From positions 7,608,854-7,672,853 of the forward strand of contig NC_083897.1 of NCBI RefSeq assembly GCF_032452875.1: a DNA stretch of 64,000 nucleotides, written 5' to 3'. The position numbers and the translations under genes were made by a program. Source of the DNA: Bos javanicus (lineage: Eukaryota; Chordata; Mammalia; Artiodactyla; Bovidae). Below the pieces are notes generated by a model that ran no database searches, was not told where the DNA came from, and saw only the letters and a list, made by a program, of their open reading frames with translations. Below are positions 60,136-64,000 of the stretch, piece after piece; position 1 is the stretch's first letter, and each line of letters begins with the position of its first letter.

Positions 60136-62229
60136 TCAGTTCAGTTCAGTTCAGTTGCTCAGTCGTGTCCAACTCTTTGCAACCCCATGAATCGCAGCAC
60201 GACAGGCCTCCCTGTCCATCATCAACTCCCGGAGTTCACCCAGACTCACATCCATCGAGTCAGTGATACCATCCAGCCATCTCATCCTCTGTCATCCCCT
60301 TGTCCTCCGGCCCCAATCCCTCCCAGCATCAGAGTCTTTTCCAATCAGTCAACACTTCGCATGAGGTGGCCAAAGTACTGGAGTTTCAGCTTTAGCATCA
60401 TTACTTCCAAAGAAATCCCAGGGCTGATCTCCTTCAGAATGGACTGGTTGGATCTCCTTGCAGTCCAAGGGACTCTCAGGAGTCTTCTCCAACACTACAG
60501 TTCAAAAGCATCAATTCTTCAGCGCTCACCTTTCTTCACAGTCCAACTCTCACATCCATACATGACCACAGGAAAAACCATAGCCTTGACTAGACGGACC
60601 TTTGTTGGCAAAGTAATGTCTCTGCTTTTCAATATGCTATCTAGATTGGTCATAATTTTCCTTCCAAGGATAAGCGTCTTTTAATTTCATGGCTGCAGTC
60701 ACCATCAGCAATGATTTTGGAGCCCAAAAAATAAAGTCTGACACTGTTTCCACTGTTTCCCCATCTATTTCCCATGAAGTGATGGGACAAGATGCCATGA
60801 TCTTCGTCTTCTGAATGTTGAGCTTTAAGCCAACTCTTTCACTCTCCTCTTTCACTTTCATCAAGAGGCTTTTCAGTTCCTCTTCACTTTCTGCCATAAG
60901 GGTGGTGTCATCTGCATATCTGAGGTTATTGATATTTCTCCCGGCAATCTTGATTCCAGCTTGTGCTTCTTCCAGCCCAGCGTTTCTCATGATATACTGT
61001 GCATAGAAGATAAATAAGCAGGGTGACAATATACAGCCTTGACATACTCCTTTTCATATTTGGAACCAGTCTGTTGTTCCATGTCCAGTTCTAACTGTTG
61101 CATCCTGACCTGCATTTAGGTTTCTCAAGAGGCAGGTCAGGTGGTCTGGTATTCCCATCTCTTGAAGAATTTTCTACAGTTTATTGTGGTCCACACAGTC
61201 AAAGGCTTTCATAGTCAATAAAGCAGAAATAGATGTTTTTCTGGAACTCCCCTGCTTTTTCCATGATCCAGCAGATGTTGGCAATTTGATCTCTGGTTCC
61301 TCTGCCTTTTCTAAAACCAGCTTGAACATCTGGAAGTTCATGGTTCATGTATTGCTGAAGCCTGGCTTGGAAAATTTTGAGCATTACTTTACTAGCGTGT
61401 GAGATGAGTGCAATTGTGTGGTAGTTTGAGCATTCTTTGGCATTGCCTTTCTTTGGGATTGGAATGAAAACTGACCTTTTTCAGTCCTGTGGCCACTGCT
61501 GAGTTTTCCAAATTTGCTGGCATATTGAGTGTAGCACTTTCACAGCATCATCTTTCAGGATTTGAAATAGCTCAACTGGAATTCCATCACCTCCACTAGC
61601 TTTGTTTGTAGTGATACTTTCTAAGGCCCACTTGGCTTCACATTCCAGGATGTCTGGCTCTAGGTAAGTGATCACACCATCATGATTATCTGGGTCATGA
61701 ATATCTTTTTTGTACAGTTCTTCTGGGTATTCTTGCCATCTCTTCTTGATATCTTCTGCTTCTGTTAGGTCCATGCCATTTCTGTCCTTTATTGAGCCCA
61801 TCTTTGCATGAAATATTCCCTTGGTATCTCTAATCTTCTTGAAGAGATCTCTAGTCTTTCCCATTCTGTTGTTTTCCTCTATTTCTTTGCATTGATCACT
61901 GAGGAAGGCTTTCTTATTGCTCCTTGCTATTCTTTGGAACTCTGCATTCAGATGCTTATATCTTTCCTTTTCTCCTTTGCTTTTCACTTCTCTTCTTTTC
62001 ACAGCCATTTGTAAGGCCTTCCCTGACAGCCATTTTGCTTTTTTGCATTTCTTTTCCATGGGGATGGTCTTGATCCCTGTCTCCTGTCCAATGTCACAAA
62101 CCTCCGTCCATAGTTCATCAGGCACTCTATCAGATCTAGTCCCTTAAATCTATTTCTCACTTCCACTGTATAATCATAAGGGATTTCATTTAGGTCATAC
62201 CTGAATGGTCTAGTCGTTTTCCCTACTTA
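60136..62229 (-). mobile_element. BovB (RTE) LINE, 5'-truncated, antisense (copy 3)
   Basis: This is about 2.1 kb of BovB in reverse, from the 3' end 'tcagttcagttcagttcagt' to the reverse of 'aagtagggaaaac'. It covers nearly the same part of the element as copy 2 but on the other strand. The minus-strand readings at 61481-62125, 61199-61384 and 60637-61029 are successive pieces of the RT region (KASGGDGIPVELF, GFRKGRGTRDQIANI, LRYADDTTLMAES). Stops and frame changes separate them. No clear TSD was found. Confidence 0.94.
60160..62125 (-). pseudogene. BovB ORF2 remnant (RT region)
   Basis: The catalytic turn reads YADD. Like copy 2, it has a stop after WKTQQWPQD and the same six-T homopolymer before the KS(L)xMVTAA segment, which shifts the frame relative to the BovB reading as I know it. 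Overlapping + strand ORFs of 193, 68 and 76 residues are antisense shadows. It is non-functional. Confidence 0.9.
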
Positions 62230-62507
62230 CCTTTTTTCTAGAGAGGCCTTCCATAAACCCAGGCTGGGTAAACTATCCCAGAGCTACAGATTAACTCTGA
62301 GTAGGGCAGGAGTTATTCCTGCCTCTCTCCTGCCTCTCGACCTAGGCTATAGCCAACCCCTCCCACTGCATCAGGCAGGACTTCCATTTAATTCAGTCAT
62401 CACTTCAATCATCAGAGAAATAAGAAAAATATTGTGAAGCAGATAAAATAGTTCTTGGTGTCATTTCCCTACCTTTTGGTACTTCTCTGCCTTTTTTAAA
62501 TAAGCTG

Positions 62508-62695
62508 TAGATCTGCACTTTCCAACATGATATTCACCACCCACATGTGACTATTTAAAGTAATTAAAATTAAATTTAGCATTCTGTTGCTTGGTGGCAC
62601 TAGCAACTTTCCAAGTGTTCAAGTGACAAGTGTGGCTAGAAGCTACCATATTGGATGGCACATAGACTATTTTAGAAAGTGCTATTGGCTGGAGT
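62508..62695. mobile_element. Ancient hAT-like DNA transposon relic (probable)
   Basis: Inverted-repeat-like ends ('tgcactttccaacatgatat' and 'agaaagtgctattgg') enclose a pseudo-palindromic body with 'cacatgtgactatttaaagt' and 'gtgtggctagaagctaccat'. This resembles a common mammalian non-autonomous hAT family. I do not name the subfamily. Confidence 0.6.
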
Positions 62696-62849
62696 TCTAC
62701 CTGTTCATTCCCTTAGCTTCTTGAGCATAAGGACCATGTCTTCCAGTATCTTCATCCCTTCCAGCAGTCTTCCACAGTGCCTGTACACAGCTATTAAATG
62801 GGGGAGAAACTTAGCTAAGTTTCCAACTTGACTAGGTTTCTTAACTCAG

Positions 62850-63190
62850 TGCTCACTGTGTTGTCAAGAGCTATGCTAAATTCATTATAAGCACGCTCTC
62901 ATTTCATCATTGTGAGAACACCATGTTGTTGTTCGGTCGCTCAGTCCTGTCCGACCTCTGGCTACCCCACAGACTGCAGTGAACCGGGCTCCTCTGTCTT
63001 CCACTATCTCCCGGAGTTTGTTCAAACACTATGAGGTGGGTCTGATAACCATCCTCATTTATCAGATGAGGAAACTGAGGCTCGATGAGGTTTAATTCTT
63101 TGCCCAAAGTCATACAGCTAATAAGTACCAAAGCTGGGTCTTTATAACTTCAGAACCCATGCTGTTAACCACTGCTCTATACACCAAAAG
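62850..63190 (+). repeat. MIR SINE split by a BovB fragment
   Basis: The left part is about 62850-62925 and the right part is about 63025-63190: 'gatgaggaaactgaggctcg', 'aaagtcatacagctaataag', 'atgctgttaaccactgctct'. Removing 62926-63024 restores a continuous MIR. Confidence 0.85.
62917..63033 (-). mobile_element. BovB 3'-end fragment in MIR, 9-bp TSD (copy 4)
   Basis: A 99-bp antisense BovB tail (62926-63024) begins 'ttgttgttcggtcgctcagt' and ends 'ctcccggagtttgttcaa'. The flanks aacaccatg (62917-62925) and aacactatg (63025-63033) differ at one base. Confidence 0.85.
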
Positions 63191-64000
63191 AAAGTACATC
63201 CCTGAAAATTTCACCGTGAACTACAAGCCTCTTGCAGAACAAATGGTGACTGGGTGGTTTCTCCACTGTGCTCAAGCAGAATAAAGACCACTTGGGATCA
63301 AGGAAGGCCTGAGCGTGAAGAATGTGAGTGTAAAGTAGTCTGTTGATTTGTATTTGAGTGTGGGTATCAAATTAAGTGGCTATCTGACTACTTCTCTAAA
63401 TTGAGAACAGTAAATTAGTAGTTTTATCTGTCATTTTGCATATGGGAACCACTGCCTTGGTCCCCAGCGTGAAGATTAGTGAAACTGAATCATTTTGTGA
63501 AGTCACCTCCACATGCCACACTTACCAGAAGTTTCTATAACTTGACTTTCCATATCACAGTTTGTGCCAAGACATGCAATGCCAGAAAATCAATTTTCCT
63601 GCAGTTTTCACAGTCAGTGTGTTTGCCAGACAAAACTCCAGCCAGCCACATTTTTTAATCAGCACAGCACCTTTAGAAATAATGCTTACCAGGAGACTCC
63701 TTACATAGTGAGAAGGAAAAGACTTAAATCTTAAACTCAACTGTTCAAAATTGACAGCCACAGGAGAAGATGAAACGTGATTATATTGAAACTGAATATT
63801 TGACTAGCCCCTTTTGACCTTATTCTCTGCTAAGTACCTAGCGAATTAGCTTTGATTCTAGTCTATATCTCAGTCCCACTTGACAGCATAGAACCTGGCA
63901 CCATCCTTCTGCCCATCCACCTTTGCCCATGCCCTCATCTTCCCCCTGATGTATCAGGGTGCCACCTCATCTTGCCTGCCCTCCCCAAGAACTATATTTT

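Larger units (their letters stand above)
37411..64000 (+). other. GRIA3 intron 12 (5' part, continues beyond window)
   Basis: At least 26.6 kb of intron follows the gtaagt donor. No exon 13, flip or flop exon was seen. It is heavily populated by repeats listed separately: an L1 at 38170-38769, MITEs, SINEs, an antisense L1 at 47710-48375, the solo LTR at 50662-51122, a diverged tandem array around 51340-55985, two large BovB fragments and several MIR/L2 relics. Unassigned stretches include 38770-39400, 39490-40520, 42560-43610, 43850-44430, 44540-45590, 48380-49850, 56500-58120, 58850-60130 and 63190-64000. Confidence 0.85.

Noticed and set aside
60103..60684. 193-residue + strand ORF
   Set aside because: It reads antisense through the BovB 3' end and ORF2 C-terminus and has no independent protein similarity that I recognise.
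37411..64000. GRIA3 exon 13 or flip/flop exons
   Set aside because: I looked for the RSKIAVYEK continuation and the flip/flop region and found nothing; they must lie beyond the window.

Overview
The window is mammalian, specifically from a bovid ruminant. It carries BovB (RTE-type) LINE fragments, many Bov-tA and Bov-A2 SINEs, CHR-type tRNA SINEs and ruminant L1 tails, on a background of ancient mammalian MIR, L2, MER5 and MER1 relics. The only protein-coding gene I can support is GRIA3, the AMPA glutamate receptor subunit GluA3. It lies on the + strand and is X-linked in mammals. Seven consecutive internal exons are present, numbered 6 to 12 by analogy with the GRIA family. They total 1326 bp (442 codons), are open throughout, and are joined by GT-AG introns. 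Neither end of the gene is in the window.

Layout: 1-1895 is the end of intron 5. Exons 6 (1896), 7 (6114), 8 (11031) and 9 (12251) encode the distal amino-terminal domain and the linker to the ligand-binding domain. Exon 10 (13723) encodes most of lobe S1. Exon 11 (25706) holds the rest of S1 with three glutamate-contact residues, membrane helix M1, and the pore loop with an unedited Gln codon at the Q/R site. Exon 12 (37212) encodes M3 with the SYTANLAAF gate and the start of S2. After 37410, nearly 27 kb is intron 12, with no exon 13 (R/G site) and no flip/flop exons visible.

The introns are mostly repeats of several ages. Many insertions show target-site duplications (TSDs), so their order can be read. 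A Bov-tA SINE sits 39 bp after the exon 7 donor. Exon 11 is bracketed by oppositely oriented two-monomer Bov-A2 SINEs. A MER5-like relic at 35.2-35.9 kb is split by a CHR SINE and a Bov-A2 SINE. Intron 12 contains a 461-bp solo LTR with TG...CA ends and a 6-bp TSD; a much-diverged ~260-300-bp tandem repeat array; an L1 tail inserted in that array; and a BovB fragment inserted in that L1 with a 10-bp TSD. A second ~2.1-kb BovB fragment lies about 5.4 kb downstream in the opposite orientation, so the pre-mRNA carries a very large inverted repeat. Four copies of a short mariner-like palindromic MITE are also scattered through the window.

I found no new gene, RNA gene, CRISPR array or undescribed enzymatic system. 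The observations most worth checking are the inverted BovB pair, the diverged tandem array, the solo LTR, and the SINEs close to GRIA3 exons.
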